Source: Pseudomonas asiatica (GTDB taxonomy: Bacteria; Pseudomonadota; Gammaproteobacteria; Pseudomonadales; Pseudomonadaceae). Taken from it: a stretch of DNA of 64,000 nucleotides. The translations under genes and the position numbers were made by a program. Positions 43,145-53,523 of this stretch are shown one piece after another. Within the stretch, counting starts at the first letter, position 1. Each line of letters opens with the position of its first letter. The stretch is from positions 620,001 to 684,000 of the forward strand of contig NZ_BLJF01000001.1 of the NCBI RefSeq assembly GCF_009932335.1. The letters are read 5' to 3'. The notes beneath the pieces were generated by a model. It had not been told where the DNA came from. It saw only the letters and a program-made list of their open reading frames with translations, and did no database searches.

Positions 43145-44257
43145 ATGAAGGTTCTGGTTACTGGCGGCAATGGCTTTATCGCACGCAACCTGCTGGTTCA
43201 TCTCAAGGAACGTAAGGACATTGAGGTGAGCCTGTTTGTCCGTGGCGATGACCTGGGCACCTTGAACCGCAAGGTCGCCGAAGCGGATTGCATCTTCCAT
43301 CTGGCAGGTGTGAATCGCCCCCAGGACCCCGCGGAGTTCGATAGCGGCAACAGCGAACTTACCCAGCAGCTGTGTGATGCGGTCAAGGCTTCCGGCCGCA
43401 AGATACCGGTGGTGTATTCGTCATCCGTCCAGGCGGAGCGTGATAACCCATATGGTGTCAGCAAGCTCGCGGCTGAGCGGGCCTTGACGACCTTGGGCCA
43501 GCAGAACGAAAGCCCTGTTTACATTTTCCGGCTGCCCAACGTATTCGGGAAATGGGCGCGACCGAACTACAACTCGGCCGTTGCGACCTTCTGCCATAAC
43601 ATTGCTCACGACTTACCCATCCAGATTCACGACGAATCTGCGGCATTGAACCTGGTCTACGTAGACGATGTGGTCAGAAAGTTCCTCGCCATCATGGATG
43701 GTGAGGTAGTAAGCAGCGGCCTGGTGGATGTCGAGCCAGTTTACAGCACCACCGTAGGCGAACTGGCCGAGCAGGTACGCCGCTTCCGTGCCAGCCGCTC
43801 TACGCTGGTTACCGAGAACGTGGGTGTTGGCCTGGTCAGGGCGTTGTACTCCACGTACTTGAGCTACCTGCCACCTGCAGCATTCACCTATGAAGTGCCC
43901 AAGTACGGCGACCCGCGTGGCGTTTTCGTGGAAATGCTGAAAACCCCCGAAGCCGGGCAGTTTTCCTTCTTCACCGCGCACCCGGGCATCACTCGTGGCG
44001 GTCATTATCATCACTCGAAAACCGAGAAGTTTCTGGTCATCAAAGGCAAAGCCAACTTCCGCTTCCGTCAGGTAGTGACAGGCGAGTTTTACGAGCTTCA
44101 GACCAGCGGTGAATCACCGACCATTGTCGAGACGGTACCAGGCTGGACCCACGACATCACCAATATCGGTGATGACGAGATGATCGTCATGCTTTGGGCC
44201 AATGAAATCTTTGACCGTGAACACCCGGACACCTATGCACTGCCGGTCTGCCCTTGA
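43145..44257 (+). CDS. wbjC: Bifunctional epimerase/reductase WbjC
   Basis: A 370-residue protein with an N-terminal SDR (GGNGFIARN; YGVSK at about 103-107) and a C-terminal cupin (about 250-365, GGHYHHSKTEKFLVI). The cupin epimerises at C3 and the SDR reduces the 4-keto group, giving UDP-L-6-deoxy-talosamine. It sits between wbjB and wbjD, and the three form a complete UDP-L-FucNAc pathway. Confidence 0.93.
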   Translation: MKVLVTGGNGFIARNLLVHLKERKDIEVSLFVRGDDLGTLNRKVAEADCIFHLAGVNRPQDPAEFDSGNSELTQQLCDAVKASGRKIPVVYSSSVQAERDNPYGVSKLAAERALTTLGQQNESPVYIFRLPNVFGKWARPNYNSAVATFCHNIAHDLPIQIHDESAALNLVYVDDVVRKFLAIMDGEVVSSGLVDVEPVYSTTVGELAEQVRRFRASRSTLVTENVGVGLVRALYSTYLSYLPPAAFTYEVPKYGDPRGVFVEMLKTPEAGQFSFFTAHPGITRGGHYHHSKTEKFLVIKGKANFRFRQVVTGEFYELQTSGESPTIVETVPGWTHDITNIGDDEMIVMLWANEIFDREHPDTYALPVCP

Positions 44258-44284
44258 GCCGGCTGGCCCAGGAATGAGAATTGT

Positions 44285-45415
44285 ATGAAAAAGCTCAAAA
44301 TCGTCACCGTTGTTGGAACACGCCCAGAAATCATTCGCTTGTCCCGGGTCTTGAGTGCGCTCGATGAACACTGTGAACATGTGCTGGTGCACACCGGGCA
44401 GAATTACGACTACGAACTGAACGAGATCTTTTTCCAGGATCTTGGCATTCGCAAGCCGGATCACTTTCTGAACGCTGCCGGCGCTTCCGGCGCCGAAACC
44501 ATCGGTAATGTGATTATTGCAGTGGACCGCGTGCTGGCCGAGGTGAATCCCGAGGCCTTGCTGGTACTGGGCGACACCAACAGCTGCATGGCTGTGATCT
44601 CGGCCAAGCGCCGCAAGATCCCTACCTTCCACATGGAGGCTGGCAACCGCTGTTTCGACATGCGCGTGCCCGAAGAGATCAACCGCCGTATCGTGGATCA
44701 CACTGCTGACATCAACCTTACCTACAGCACCATCGCGCGTGACTACCTGTTACGCGAAGGATTGCCAGCCGATCGCGTGATCAAGACCGGCAGCCCTATG
44801 TTCGAAGTGCTCAACCATTACCGCGACGGCATAGAGGCGTCCGATGTGCTTGAGCGGCTTGGGCTTGAGGCGGGTAAGTTCTTTGTGGTCAGTGCGCACC
44901 GCGAAGAAAATATCGATTCCGACAAAAACTTCCTCAAGTTGGTCGACACACTCAATACTGTTGCCGAACAATTCGATCTGCCGGTTATTGTTTCTACCCA
45001 CCCTCGCACCCAAAAGCGCGTCGATGCGATGGGGGTTACTTTCCATGCCAATGTACGCTTGCTGAAGCCCCTGGGTTTCAAGGACTACAACAAGCTGCAG
45101 CTCACCTCCAAGGCGGTGCTGTCCGATAGCGGCACCATCAACGAAGAGGCATCGATCCTCAACTTCCCGGCCTTGAACATCCGCGAGGCTCATGAGCGCC
45201 CGGAAGGCATGGAAGAAACGGCTGCGATGATGGTCGGGCTTGAGGCCGAGCGGGTCATGCAGGGGCTGAGCATTCTCGAAAGTCAATTGCGCGGCGAGCA
45301 GCGCAGCCTGCGATTGGTGGCTGACTACAGCATGCCGAACGTTTCGGACAAGGTGGTCCGCATCGTTCACAGCTACACCGACTACGTTAACCGCACAGTA
45401 TGGAAACGGTACTGA
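44285..45415 (+). CDS. wbjD: UDP-L-FucNAc synthase (C2 epimerase) WbjD
   Basis: A 376-residue non-hydrolysing UDP-sugar 2-epimerase of the WecB family. Motifs include VVGTRPEIIRLS at the N-terminus, LVLGDTNS, HMEAGNRC, SAHREEN and SDSGTINEE. It converts the WbjC product to UDP-L-FucNAc. The call to WbjD rather than WecB rests on its divergent motifs and its position after wbjBC; a separate canonical WecB lies at 54.6 kb. Confidence 0.92.
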   Translation: MKKLKIVTVVGTRPEIIRLSRVLSALDEHCEHVLVHTGQNYDYELNEIFFQDLGIRKPDHFLNAAGASGAETIGNVIIAVDRVLAEVNPEALLVLGDTNSCMAVISAKRRKIPTFHMEAGNRCFDMRVPEEINRRIVDHTADINLTYSTIARDYLLREGLPADRVIKTGSPMFEVLNHYRDGIEASDVLERLGLEAGKFFVVSAHREENIDSDKNFLKLVDTLNTVAEQFDLPVIVSTHPRTQKRVDAMGVTFHANVRLLKPLGFKDYNKLQLTSKAVLSDSGTINEEASILNFPALNIREAHERPEGMEETAAMMVGLEAERVMQGLSILESQLRGEQRSLRLVADYSMPNVSDKVVRIVHSYTDYVNRTVWKRY

Positions 45416-45419
45416 ACCC

Positions 45420-46682
45420 GTGGAAGGTATGCCTGAGAAGAAACTGAAAGTGTTGGTGGTCAGCCAGTATTTCTGGCCAGAGAACATGCGTATCAATGAT
45501 ATGGTCCGTGACCTCACGGAAAAGGGCCACGAAGTCACAGTGCTGACGGCTTGGCCAAACTACCCCGAGGGCAGGGTTTTCCAGCGATACAAGGATAATC
45601 CAGGGCAGTTCTCTAACTACGAAGGAGCTGAAGTCGTCAGGGTGCCACTGGTACCCCGTGGCAAGCGCAGTATCCAGTTAGTACTCAACTACCTTTCATT
45701 CGTACTTTCGGCATCTGTGCTAGGGCCACTCAAGCTCAGAGGCAAACAGTTCGATGCCATATTCGTTTATGCGGTGTCGCCGATCCTTGCCGCGATTCCG
45801 GCAGTGGTGCTCCGCCGCCTGAAGCGCGCGCCGTTGTTTATCTGGGTGCTCGACTTGTGGCCGGAAACGCTGCGCGCGGTGAATGTCATCCATAACCCCA
45901 AAGTGTTGGAGCTGGTGGGTTTGGCTGTGTCCTGGATCTACAACCGCACCGATTACCTGTTGTTGCAGTCTCACGGCTTTTTCGACAACGTGCGCCGTTA
46001 CTGCACAAAGCCCATCGATGCAGATCGCCTGGTGTACTTCCCAAGCTGGGCGGAAGATGATTTTTCGGTGCAGCTGCTTGAGCCTTCGAAGCTGGTTAAA
46101 CCCGATGATGCGACCTTCACCGTGGTGTTTGCCGGTAACCTCGGGGAAGCACAGGATTTTCCGGCAATTCTCGATGCCGCAGAGGCGTTGCGCGGCCAGG
46201 TTTCGGTGCGCTGGGTGATCGTTGGGGATGGTCGTATGAGTAGCTGGCTCGAAGAGCAGGTACGCAGCCGGGGGTTGGACAACATATTGCTGCTCGGACG
46301 TCATCCGTTAGAAGAAATGCCGCCGCTGTTCGCACAGGCTGATGCCTTGTTGGTGTCCCTGCGTACCAATGACGTCTTCGAGAAGACTATCCCCGGCAAG
46401 GTTCAGGCATACCTGGCATCCGGCCGCCCGATACTCGGCATGATCAACGGCGAGGCCGCGCGAGTGATCGAGGCATCGGGGGCTGGGTTTGCGTGCGAGT
46501 CAGGCAATGGCCGCGAGTTGGCCAGTATCACCCGGCAACTGGCTGAGTTGCCTGTTGCGCAACGCCAACAGATGGGAGCGGCGGGGCGGCAATATTACGA
46601 ACAGGAATTTGCCCGGCCCGCACTATTGGCGCGCCTGGAACGCCTTTTTAGCAGTGCCACTTTGAGAAGGTCAGGACGATGA
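45420..46682 (+). CDS. wbjE: L-FucNAc glycosyltransferase WbjE (WbuB type)
   Basis: A 420-residue GT4 glycosyltransferase of the WbuB/WbjE group. The N-terminus contains VVSQYFWPENMRIN, and the donor site includes FAGNLGEAQDF and PGKVQAYLASGRP. Co-location with wbjBCD suggests it transfers L-FucNAc. GTG 45420 is used; ATG 45429 is an equally plausible start. Its stop overlaps the next start (ATGA). Confidence 0.87.
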   Translation: MEGMPEKKLKVLVVSQYFWPENMRINDMVRDLTEKGHEVTVLTAWPNYPEGRVFQRYKDNPGQFSNYEGAEVVRVPLVPRGKRSIQLVLNYLSFVLSASVLGPLKLRGKQFDAIFVYAVSPILAAIPAVVLRRLKRAPLFIWVLDLWPETLRAVNVIHNPKVLELVGLAVSWIYNRTDYLLLQSHGFFDNVRRYCTKPIDADRLVYFPSWAEDDFSVQLLEPSKLVKPDDATFTVVFAGNLGEAQDFPAILDAAEALRGQVSVRWVIVGDGRMSSWLEEQVRSRGLDNILLLGRHPLEEMPPLFAQADALLVSLRTNDVFEKTIPGKVQAYLASGRPILGMINGEAARVIEASGAGFACESGNGRELASITRQLAELPVAQRQQMGAAGRQYYEQEFARPALLARLERLFSSATLRRSGR

Positions 46683-47644
46683 GCCACAAGGTTTTTCTTA
46701 CCGGTGCCAGCGGTTTCGTCGGGAGTGCGATTCTGCGCAGGCTCGTGGCAGACGGGACGCCAGTGATTGCTGCTGTCAGGCAGGGGGGCGCGGCGCCGTC
46801 GGCGCTGGTACGAAGCGTAATGTTCCAGTCGTTTGAGCAGGACAACGACTGGGGTGGAGCGCTGGCTGAATGCGACGTCGTGGTCCATAGTGCGGCGCGT
46901 GTTCATGTCATGAACGACACCGAGACCGACCCCTTGGCAGCCTTTCGCCGAGTTAACGTAGAAGGGACACTGGCGCTGGCCCGCCAGGCCATTGCTGCTG
47001 GAGTCAAACGGTTTGTGTTCATCAGTTCGATCAAGGTGAACGGTGAAGGTACCCAGCCTGGCAGGCCTTATTCCGCCAGTGACACCCCTCGGCCGCAAGA
47101 TCCGTATGGCGTTTCCAAACTGGAAGCTGAGACAGCATTGCAGGCATTGGCCCGGGAATCTGGCCTTGAGGTGGTAATCGTGCGCCCAGTGCTGGTATAC
47201 GGACCAGGCGTGAAGGCCAATTTCCTTAACATGATGCGCTGGCTCGATCGGGGTATACCGTTACCATTTGGTGCCATAAACAATCGACGAAGCCTGGTAG
47301 CCTTGGAGAATCTGGTTGATCTGGTGGTTACTTGCATTGGCCACGCAGCAGCAGCCAACCAGGTATTTCTGGTCAGCGATGGGGAGGACCTGTCTACCAC
47401 CGAACTACTGCGTCGAATGGGGATGGCGCTCGGCAAGCCTGCGCGCTTGTTGCCTGTTCCGGAGGGCCTGCTGAGTGCCGGTGCCAAAGCGCTCGGCAAA
47501 GGCAGTTTGTCCCAGCGCCTGTGCGGGTCATTGCAGGTGGATATCAAGAAAACGCGCGATTTGCTCGGCTGGTGTCCGCCGGTAAAGGTGGATGCTGCGC
47601 TTCGAGCTGCCGCTAGGCACTACCAGGAATACGATAGGAAATGA
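46679..47644 (+). CDS. wbpV: UDP-4-keto-sugar reductase, WbpV/WbpK type
   Basis: A 321-residue extended SDR with the cofactor loop TGASGFVGS and catalytic S...YGVSK (DPYGVSK near residue 140). Homologues in P. aeruginosa reduce the 4-keto product of WbpM to UDP-QuiNAc (WbpV) or UDP-D-FucNAc (WbpK); which one applies is not decidable by eye. It overlaps both wbjE and wbpL, fitting a role in supplying the sugar WbpL loads. Confidence 0.82.
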   Translation: MSHKVFLTGASGFVGSAILRRLVADGTPVIAAVRQGGAAPSALVRSVMFQSFEQDNDWGGALAECDVVVHSAARVHVMNDTETDPLAAFRRVNVEGTLALARQAIAAGVKRFVFISSIKVNGEGTQPGRPYSASDTPRPQDPYGVSKLEAETALQALARESGLEVVIVRPVLVYGPGVKANFLNMMRWLDRGIPLPFGAINNRRSLVALENLVDLVVTCIGHAAAANQVFLVSDGEDLSTTELLRRMGMALGKPARLLPVPEGLLSAGAKALGKGSLSQRLCGSLQVDIKKTRDLLGWCPPVKVDAALRAAARHYQEYDRK

Positions 47645-48660
47645 TGCTTTTGTGGTTTCTTCCAGCCATTTTGATTATGTCACTCGTAATGACCGCGGGT
47701 CTGCGCCGCTATGCGCTGGCGCGTAGTGTGATCGATGTGCCCAATGCGCGGAGCTCGCATACGGTCCCTACACCAAGGGGCGGTGGCGTGGCTATCGTCC
47801 TGACATTCCTGCTGGCCATGGTTGGCCTCATGCTGTCAGGTGCAGAGCAGATCAGGATACTCTTGGCGCTCGGTGGGGCTGGAGCATTGATCGCGGTTAT
47901 CGGCTTCATGGATGACCATGGTCACATTGCTGCCCGCTGGCGACTGCTTGGGCATTTCATCGCCGCAGCCTGGATGCTTGGCTGGTTGGGTGGGTTGCCC
48001 CCTCTGCTGCTGTTCGGCTGGACGCTGGACTTGGGGTGGTTGGGCGGCGCGTTGGCTGCGTTCTACCTGGTGTGGTTGCTTAACCTGTACAACTTCATGG
48101 ATGGCATCGATGGCATCGCCAGCATCGAAGCCATTACCGCTTGCTTGGGCGCTGCGTGGCTTTACTGGCTCGGTGGCCTCAGTGGTGCCGCTATGCTGCC
48201 GTTGCTGTTGGCGGCTGCTGTGGCAGGCTTCCTGTACTGGAATTTCCCACCGGCAAAAATTTTCATGGGCGACGCTGGCAGTGGCTTCATTGGCATCGTT
48301 CTGGGCGGGCTGTCGCTACAGGCCGCCTGGGTTTCGCCGCCGATGTTCTGGTGTTGGCTGATTTTGCTCGGCGTATTCATCGTCGATGCTACCTACACGC
48401 TGGTCAGACGCTCGTTGCGGGGTGATAAGGTATACGAGGCGCACCGCAGCCATGCTTATCAGTTTGCGTCCCGCAAGTATGGCAAGCACTTGCCTGTTAC
48501 GCTTACCGTGGCAGTGCTCAACCTTTGCTGGCTATTGCCGGTTGCGTATTGCGTTGTGCAGTTTGGCTTGGATGGCGCATTGGGTGTGGTCATCGCCTAT
48601 GTACCGTTGGTCGCCCTTGCGGTTCGATATCGTGCGGGCGACCTGGAAGACCAACGCTAG
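47641..48660 (+). CDS. wbpL: Initiating glycosyltransferase WbpL
   Basis: A 339-residue polytopic membrane protein of the WecA/MraY family, close to P. aeruginosa WbpL in length. It has about ten helices; the catalytic loops include GFMDDHGH, NLYNFMDGIDG and FPPAKIFMGDAGSGF. It transfers the first sugar phosphate to undecaprenyl phosphate, starting the O-unit. Its start overlaps the preceding stop; wbpM follows 50 bp later. Confidence 0.94.
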   Translation: MMLLWFLPAILIMSLVMTAGLRRYALARSVIDVPNARSSHTVPTPRGGGVAIVLTFLLAMVGLMLSGAEQIRILLALGGAGALIAVIGFMDDHGHIAARWRLLGHFIAAAWMLGWLGGLPPLLLFGWTLDLGWLGGALAAFYLVWLLNLYNFMDGIDGIASIEAITACLGAAWLYWLGGLSGAAMLPLLLAAAVAGFLYWNFPPAKIFMGDAGSGFIGIVLGGLSLQAAWVSPPMFWCWLILLGVFIVDATYTLVRRSLRGDKVYEAHRSHAYQFASRKYGKHLPVTLTVAVLNLCWLLPVAYCVVQFGLDGALGVVIAYVPLVALAVRYRAGDLEDQR

Positions 48661-48710
48661 CGTTGGGTATAGCGTTTCGCTTAGGTAATGTGGAAGCCTT
48701 CAGAGGAATT

Positions 48711-50708
48711 ATGGATAAGGTGCGTACAAAGCTGCTAGCTCTGCCACGGCGGCATAAAAGGCTGTTGCAGGTGATAACTGATATCGTGCTGATATGGGTT
48801 GCCTTGTGGCTGGCTTTTGTCGTGCGACTGGGCCTCGACGAGATGGCCAACCCGATCATTGATCACTCATGGCTCTTCGCGTGCGCGCCCGTGGTTGCGA
48901 TCCCGCTGTTTATCCGTTTCGGCCTCTATCGCGCCGTAATGCGTTACTTCGGTAACGATGCGCTGATTGCCATCATCAAAGCCGTCACACTTTCAGCTTT
49001 GATTCTCGGTTTCATCATCTATTGGGCGAGCAACCATCAGAATGTGGTGCCACGCTCGATTACTTTCAACTACTGGTGGCTTAGCCTGATCCTTGTGGGC
49101 GGGCTACGTTTAGCCATGCGACAGTATTTTCTCGGCGACTGGTTCACCGCCGCAGTTCAGCATGTTCCATTCGCCAGTCGTGACGATGGCCTGCCTAAGG
49201 TTGCCATTTATGGCGCTGGTACAGCAGGCAATCAGCTCGTAGCGGCGCTGCGCATGGACAAAGTCATGCGCCCGGTCGCGTTCATCGATGATGATTCTAG
49301 TCTTACCGACCGTGTGATCGCTGGCCTGCAGGTATATCACCCGGAGCAATTGCAATGCCTGATCGATGTAACGGGTGCTCAGGAAATCCTTTTGGCAATC
49401 CCTTCTTCCACGCGTACACGTCGTCGGGAGATCCTTAACTTCCTGGAGGGCTTTCCGCTGCATGTCCGCACAGTTCCCGGCTTTATGGACCTGGCTAGCG
49501 GCAGGGTGACGGTGGACGACATCCGGGAAGTGGACATTGCTGACTTGCTGGGCCGTGATGCCGTGCCTGCGCAATCAGACCTGCTGGAACGCTGCATTGT
49601 CGAACAGACCGTGATGGTGACCGGTGCCGGTGGTTCGATCGGCTCGGAACTGTGCCGACAGATTCTGGGCCAGGCGCCGAAAACCTTGCTGCTGTTCGAG
49701 CACAGCGAGTTCAACTTGTACAGCATCCTCTCCGAACTCGAGCAGCGCATAGCGCGCGAATCGCTGTCGGTGTGCCTGGTACCAATCCTGGGTTCGGTCC
49801 GCAACCAGCCGCAACTGTTCGATATAATGAAAACCTGGCGGGTCGACACCGTCTATCACGCCGCCGCCTACAAGCACGTGCCGATGGTGGAGCACAACAT
49901 CGCCGAAGGCCTGATGAACAACGTCATCGGCACCCTGCACACCGCCCAGGCTGCGCTGCAGGCTGGCGTTGCCAACTTCGTGCTGATTTCTACCGACAAA
50001 GCTGTGCGTCCTACCAACGTGATGGGCAGCACCAAACGCTTGGCGGAAATGACCCTGCAAGCCCTTAGCCGGGAAATGGCGCCAGTGTTGTTCGGCGACA
50101 GCAGCAATGTCTCGCAGGTGAACAAGACACGCTTCACCATGGTTCGCTTCGGCAATGTGCTGGGCTCGTCGGGCTCGGTGATTCCGCTTTTCCACAAACA
50201 GATCAAGGCGGGTGGCCCGCTGACTGTCACCCACCCGAAGATCACTCGCTACTTCATGACTATCCCCGAAGCGGCGCAGCTGGTGATTCAGGCCGGCTCG
50301 ATGGGCAAGGGTGGTGATGTGTTCGTGCTGGATATGGGCGAGCCGGTGAAGATTGTGGAGCTGGCTGAGAAGATGATTCACCTGTCCGGCTTCAGCGTGC
50401 GCTCCGAACGTAACCCAATGGGCGATATTGCCATCGAGTTCAGCGGTCTGCGGCCAGGTGAAAAGCTGTACGAGGAGCTGCTGATTGGCGATAACGTGAT
50501 CGCCACACGCCACCCGATGATCATGAGCGCCAACGAAGATTTCCTAGCCTGGGATATGCTCAAGGAAGCGCTGCGGCAATTGCTGGCGGCGGTGGCTGAA
50601 GATGATTTTGTGCGGGTACGACAGCTGTTGCGCGAAACTGTGAGCGGCTATTCGCCGGAAGGTGAGATTGTCGACTGGATTTACCAGCAGCGACGGCTGG
50701 AACCCTGA
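48711..50708 (+). CDS. wbpM: UDP-GlcNAc 4,6-dehydratase WbpM
   Basis: A 665-residue membrane-anchored dehydratase, identical in length to P. aeruginosa WbpM. It has four N-terminal helices (about 18-130), a nucleotide-binding middle domain and a C-terminal SDR with TGAGGSIGSELC and STDKAVRPTNVMGSTK. It makes UDP-4-keto-6-deoxy-GlcNAc for QuiNAc or D-FucNAc. The start is ATG 48711 behind AGAGGA; the frame open from 48525 runs into wbpL. It is the conserved right border of the O-antigen locus. Confidence 0.96.
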   Translation: MDKVRTKLLALPRRHKRLLQVITDIVLIWVALWLAFVVRLGLDEMANPIIDHSWLFACAPVVAIPLFIRFGLYRAVMRYFGNDALIAIIKAVTLSALILGFIIYWASNHQNVVPRSITFNYWWLSLILVGGLRLAMRQYFLGDWFTAAVQHVPFASRDDGLPKVAIYGAGTAGNQLVAALRMDKVMRPVAFIDDDSSLTDRVIAGLQVYHPEQLQCLIDVTGAQEILLAIPSSTRTRRREILNFLEGFPLHVRTVPGFMDLASGRVTVDDIREVDIADLLGRDAVPAQSDLLERCIVEQTVMVTGAGGSIGSELCRQILGQAPKTLLLFEHSEFNLYSILSELEQRIARESLSVCLVPILGSVRNQPQLFDIMKTWRVDTVYHAAAYKHVPMVEHNIAEGLMNNVIGTLHTAQAALQAGVANFVLISTDKAVRPTNVMGSTKRLAEMTLQALSREMAPVLFGDSSNVSQVNKTRFTMVRFGNVLGSSGSVIPLFHKQIKAGGPLTVTHPKITRYFMTIPEAAQLVIQAGSMGKGGDVFVLDMGEPVKIVELAEKMIHLSGFSVRSERNPMGDIAIEFSGLRPGEKLYEELLIGDNVIATRHPMIMSANEDFLAWDMLKEALRQLLAAVAEDDFVRVRQLLRETVSGYSPEGEIVDWIYQQRRLEP

Positions 50709-50761
50709 TTCAGCTGCAGTGCGCGGGTTAGTCTTGCTTAAGGCTTAGAGGTATGCGCTTT

Positions 50762-50832
50762 CCCTGTGGGGCGGGGTTACCCGCGAATAATGCGACGCCG
50801 TATTTGCGCGGGTAAACCCGCTCCCACAGGGA
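50762..50832. repeat. REP palindrome between wbpM and rfbC
   Basis: Inverted arms CCCTGTGGGGCGGGGTTACC and complement at the ends of a 71-bp element; it separates the wbp operon from rfb and may end the wbpM transcript. Confidence 0.85.
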
Positions 50833-50890
50833 TAGTGAATGCCTACCCCAGCAATCTCCTGCCCCATGCTTTAACTTTCAAGGCCGTTGA

Positions 50891-51433
50891 ATGAAAGCAA
50901 CCCCTCTCGCAATACCCGAAGTACTCCTGCTCGAGCCAAACGTATTCACTGACGAACGTGGATTCTTCTTCGAAAGCTTCCACCACGCAGCTTTCGAACG
51001 TGCCGTAGGACGTCCCGTCAACTTCCTCCAAGACAACCACTCCAGCTCGCGCCAGCACGTCCTGCGTGGCTTGCACTATCAGATACACCAACCCCAAGGG
51101 AAACTGATAAGGGTAGTGGCTGGTGAAGTGTTCGATGTCGCGGTAGATCTGCGCCGTTCATCGCGTACCTTCGGCCGTTGGGTCGGTGCCCACCTTTCAG
51201 CACACAACAAGCATCAACTCTGGGTCCCGGAAGGTTTCGCGCACGGCTTCGTAGTGTTGTCCGACCATGCGGAATTCCTGTACAAGACCACGGCTTACTA
51301 CGCCCCCAAATTCGAACGTTGCCTAGCCTGGAATGACCCAGCGGTCGGCATTCAATGGCCTATCGAGCATCCATTCCTGTCAGGCAAGGACCAATTGGGC
51401 AAAGCGCTGCAAGAGCTGGACTGCTTCGATTGA
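50891..51433 (+). CDS. rfbC: dTDP-4-dehydrorhamnose 3,5-epimerase
   Basis: A 180-residue cupin-fold enzyme. The catalytic His is in VLRGLHYQ and the Tyr in FLYKTTAYY; the N-terminal half has the DERGFFFESF block. It performs the third step of dTDP-L-rhamnose synthesis. It is first in an rfbCBDA order, with a 126-bp gap before rfbB, so rfbB may have an additional promoter. Confidence 0.95.
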   Translation: MKATPLAIPEVLLLEPNVFTDERGFFFESFHHAAFERAVGRPVNFLQDNHSSSRQHVLRGLHYQIHQPQGKLIRVVAGEVFDVAVDLRRSSRTFGRWVGAHLSAHNKHQLWVPEGFAHGFVVLSDHAEFLYKTTAYYAPKFERCLAWNDPAVGIQWPIEHPFLSGKDQLGKALQELDCFD

Positions 51434-51559
51434 GCGAAGTAACCCGCGCGGCCATGGTCGGGTGCCATATTGATATCACCTCTCGCTCTCTGATCAATCG
51501 CCGACAGGCTAGAATCCAGAAGGTGGGGGAACAGAAGACGACAGCGGAAGCAGACAAAT

Positions 51560-52630
51560 ATGACCATTCTGGTAACCGGCGGTGCAGGCTTTATCGGCGC
51601 GAACTTCGTGCTGGACTGGCTGGCCGGCAATGACGAGCCCGTGGTCAATCTCGACAAACTCACCTACGCAGGCAACCTGCAGACCCTTAGCAGCCTGCAA
51701 GACGACGCGCGGCACATTTTCGTGCATGGCGACATTGGTGATTCCGCGCTGGTTGAACAGCTGCTGAAAACCCACCAGCCGCGCGCCATCGTCAACTTTG
51801 CCGCCGAGTCGCACGTCGACCGCTCGATTCACGGCCCGGAAGACTTCATCGAAACCAACATCGTCGGCACCTTCCGCCTGCTGGAAGCGGTACGCGCGTA
51901 TTGGGGGGGCCTGGATGAGCCGGCGCGCAAGGCTTTTCGCTTCCTTCATGTGTCCACCGACGAAGTTTACGGTTCGTTGGCCGCCGGCGAACCGGCCTTT
52001 ACCGAAACCCACCAGTACCAGCCCAACAGCCCGTACTCGGCCAGCAAGGCCGCCAGCGACCATCTGGTGCGCTCGTACCACCACACCTACGGCCTGCCGG
52101 TGCTGACCACCAACTGCTCGAACAACTACGGCCCTTACCACTTCCCGGAAAAGCTCATCCCGCTGATGATCGTCAACGCCCTGGCCGGCAAACCGCTGCC
52201 GGTATACGGCGACGGCCAGCAGATTCGCGACTGGCTGTACGTCAAGGACCACTGCAGCGCCATCCGCTGCGTGCTGGAAGCCGGCAAGACCGGCGAGGTG
52301 TACAACGTGGGCGGCTGGAACGAAAAGCCCAACCTGGAAATCGTCAACCGCGTGTGCGCCCTGCTGGACGAACTGCGCCCTCGCGCCGACGGCAAGCCTT
52401 ACGCCGAGCAGATCACTTACGTGACCGACCGCCCAGGCCATGACCGCCGCTACGCCATCGACGCCCGCAAGCTCGAGCGCGAAATGGGCTGGAAGCCTGC
52501 CGAAACCTTCGAAACCGGCATTCGCAAGACCGTGGCCTGGTACCTCGACAACCAGGAGTGGGTGCAGAACGTACAGTCCGGCAGCTACCGCGACTGGGTC
52601 GAGAAAAACTACGCAGGGCGCTCGGCATGA
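51560..52630 (+). CDS. rfbB: dTDP-glucose 4,6-dehydratase
   Basis: A 356-residue extended SDR with [19 protein letters not shown] and YSASKAASD. It is the second step of dTDP-L-rhamnose synthesis. The stop overlaps the rfbD start by four bases (ATGA). Confidence 0.96.
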   Translation: MTILVTGGAGFIGANFVLDWLAGNDEPVVNLDKLTYAGNLQTLSSLQDDARHIFVHGDIGDSALVEQLLKTHQPRAIVNFAAESHVDRSIHGPEDFIETNIVGTFRLLEAVRAYWGGLDEPARKAFRFLHVSTDEVYGSLAAGEPAFTETHQYQPNSPYSASKAASDHLVRSYHHTYGLPVLTTNCSNNYGPYHFPEKLIPLMIVNALAGKPLPVYGDGQQIRDWLYVKDHCSAIRCVLEAGKTGEVYNVGGWNEKPNLEIVNRVCALLDELRPRADGKPYAEQITYVTDRPGHDRRYAIDARKLEREMGWKPAETFETGIRKTVAWYLDNQEWVQNVQSGSYRDWVEKNYAGRSA

Positions 52631-53523
52631 AGATTCTGCTACTGGGCAAAGACGGCCAGGTAGGTTGGGAGCTGCAACGCAGCCTGGCCCCGCTGGGCCA
52701 GGTGTTGGCACTCAATTCCCGCAGCCAGGCGCACTGCGGCGACCTGGCCAATCTGCCGGGCCTGGCCGAAACCGTGCGCGCCTACGCCCCCGATGTAATC
52801 GTCAACGCCGCCGCCTACACTGCCGTGGACAAGGCGGAGAGCGACCGCGAACAAGCCTTCAAGGTAAACGCCGAAGCCGTCGGCGTGCTGGCCCGCGCCG
52901 CCGCCGGCTGCGGAGCATTGCTGGTGCATTACTCCACCGATTACGTGTTCCCAGGGCAGGGCACTCAAGCCTGGCGCGAAGACGACAGCGTCGGCCCACT
53001 GAATGCCTATGGCGAAAGCAAGCTGGCCGGCGAACAGGCCATCCAGGCCGCCGGTTGCCAGCACCTGATCTTCCGAACCTGCTGGGTGTATGCCGCACGC
53101 GGCAACAACTTCGCCAAGACCATGCTGCGTCTGGCTGCGGAACGCGACAGCCTGGGCGTGATCGACGACCAGTACGGCGCCCCGACCGGTGCCGAACTGA
53201 TCGCCGACATCACCGCCCACGCCATCACCGCCACCCGCCGCGACCCGGCCCTGGCCGGCCTGTACCACCTGGCGGCGGCCGGCGAAACCACCTGGTGCGG
53301 CTACGCCCGTTACGTGCTGGAGCAGGCAGTGGCCCTGGGTGTGCCATTGAAAGCTCACCCCGAACAGGTCAACCCGTTGACCACCGAAGCCTACCCGACC
53401 CCGGCCAAGCGGCCGGCCAACTCGCGTCTGGACACCCATAAACTGCGGCAAGCCTTCGCCCTGACCCTGCCAGACTGGCGCCTGGGTGTGGCTCGCATGC
53501 TTACGGAAATACACGAGAAATGA
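52627..53523 (+). CDS. rfbD: dTDP-4-dehydrorhamnose reductase
   Basis: A 298-residue SDR with [18 protein letters not shown] and YGESKLAGE. It reduces the final intermediate to dTDP-L-rhamnose. The start is ATG 52627; the earlier GTG at 52558 lies inside rfbB. It overlaps rfbA by four bases. Confidence 0.96.
   Translation: MKILLLGKDGQVGWELQRSLAPLGQVLALNSRSQAHCGDLANLPGLAETVRAYAPDVIVNAAAYTAVDKAESDREQAFKVNAEAVGVLARAAAGCGALLVHYSTDYVFPGQGTQAWREDDSVGPLNAYGESKLAGEQAIQAAGCQHLIFRTCWVYAARGNNFAKTMLRLAAERDSLGVIDDQYGAPTGAELIADITAHAITATRRDPALAGLYHLAAAGETTWCGYARYVLEQAVALGVPLKAHPEQVNPLTTEAYPTPAKRPANSRLDTHKLRQAFALTLPDWRLGVARMLTEIHEK

Noticed and set aside
48525..48710. Longer N-terminus for WbpM starting at 48525
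   Set aside because: The extension overlaps wbpL coding sequence, lacks membrane-protein character, and the ATG at 48711 has a good ribosome site and gives the family length.
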